From positions 1 to 15,675 of the forward strand of contig WFRG01000135.1 of NCBI GenBank assembly GCA_015486705.1: 15,675 nt of DNA, given 5' to 3'. Positions 15,526 to 15,675 of the stretch are shown piece by piece. This stretch comes from Hippea sp. (lineage in GTDB: Bacteria > Campylobacterota_A > Desulfurellia > Desulfurellales > Hippeaceae). Numbering within the stretch: the first letter of the stretch is position 1; every line of letters starts with the position of its first letter. The translations under genes were made by a program, and so were the position numbers. Under the pieces are notes generated by a model. It searched no databases. It was not told where the DNA came from and worked only from the letters and a program-made list of their open reading frames with translations.

Positions 15526-15675
15526 TTACTCCAATATCTCCGTTATTACACCAGCACCAACTGTTCTACCACCTTCCCTGATAGCAAAGCGTGTCTCTTT
15601 CTCAAGGGCAACAGGTGCTATGAGTTCAACTGTTAACTCTACGTTATCACCTGGCATGACCATTTCCACACCCTC
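15526..15675 (-). CDS. tuf: Elongation factor Tu, C-terminal 49 residues (5' part outside window)
   Basis: GTPase that delivers aminoacyl-tRNA to the ribosome. Only the end of beta-barrel domain 3 is visible: it begins [20 protein letters not shown], continues [20 protein letters not shown] and ends AGVITEILE before TAA, matching the EF-Tu C-terminus essentially residue for residue. Its place just before rpsJ shows that the str operon (rpsL-rpsG-fusA-tuf) very probably continues beyond the right edge of the window and is joined to the S10 cluster. Confidence 0.98.
   Translation of the reverse strand, partial: EGVEMVMPGDNVELTVELIAPVALEKETRFAIREGGRTVGAGVITEILE

Noticed and set aside
15289..15636. 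115-residue plus-strand open frame opposite rpsJ and tuf
   Set aside because: Complement of conserved coding sequence; composition and content explained by the real genes.
1..15675. CRISPR array, tRNA, rRNA, phage or defence genes
   Set aside because: No direct-repeat array, cloverleaf-like segment or accessory gene was seen; apart from the IS end the whole window is accounted for by housekeeping genes.

Overview
The window is a bacterial chromosome segment that is almost entirely one minus-strand ribosomal-protein supercluster: the end of the str operon (tuf), then the S10, spc and alpha operons run together, with lspA as the last gene. Read right to left the order is tuf(3' end)-rpsJ-rplC-rplD-rplW-rplB-rpsS-rplV-rpsC-rplP-rpmC-rpsQ-rplN-rplX-rplE-rpsN-rpsH-rplF-rplR-rpsE-rpmD-rplO-secY-adk-map-infA-rpmJ-rpsM-rpsK-rpsD-rpoA-rplQ-lspA. 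Two genes, rpmD and rpmJ, are very short (59 and 37 aa). At the far left, on the plus strand, is the 3' end of an IS256-family (Mutator-type) insertion sequence whose outer end lies directly against the lspA stop codon.

The genes are packed tightly. Thirty-one of the 32 junctions are overlaps or gaps of at most 21 nt; the exception is the 78-nt rpsJ-rplC gap, which holds a small perfect inverted repeat. Many junctions show a good Shine-Dalgarno (SD) sequence, often overlapping the previous stop codon, and several are ATGA stop/start overlaps, so translational coupling is likely throughout. No rho-independent terminator and no convincing internal promoter was seen; the promoter presumably lies upstream of the window, beyond tuf.

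Functionally this is the core of the translation machinery: 26 ribosomal proteins (14 large-subunit and 12 small-subunit counting S4, S11, S13; rplQ included), IF-1 and EF-Tu, plus RNA polymerase alpha, the SecY translocon channel, adenylate kinase and methionine aminopeptidase. lspA (lipoprotein signal peptidase) appended to rplQ links the cluster to envelope protein maturation.

Organism: the DNA is AT-rich. S4, S14, L24, L36 and the Adk lid all carry Cys (or Cys/His) zinc-binding sets. secY-adk-map-infA order, zinc-type 61-aa S14 ending in KKASW and S4 ending in IVELYSK are compatible with an anaerobic delta-proteobacterial or Campylobacterota-related lineage such as the Desulfurellales; this is an inference with low confidence. 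The region is mostly ordinary housekeeping DNA. The points deserving a second look are the IS/lspA junction, an Asp-to-Gly change in a conserved LspA motif, and the rpsJ-rplC gap.
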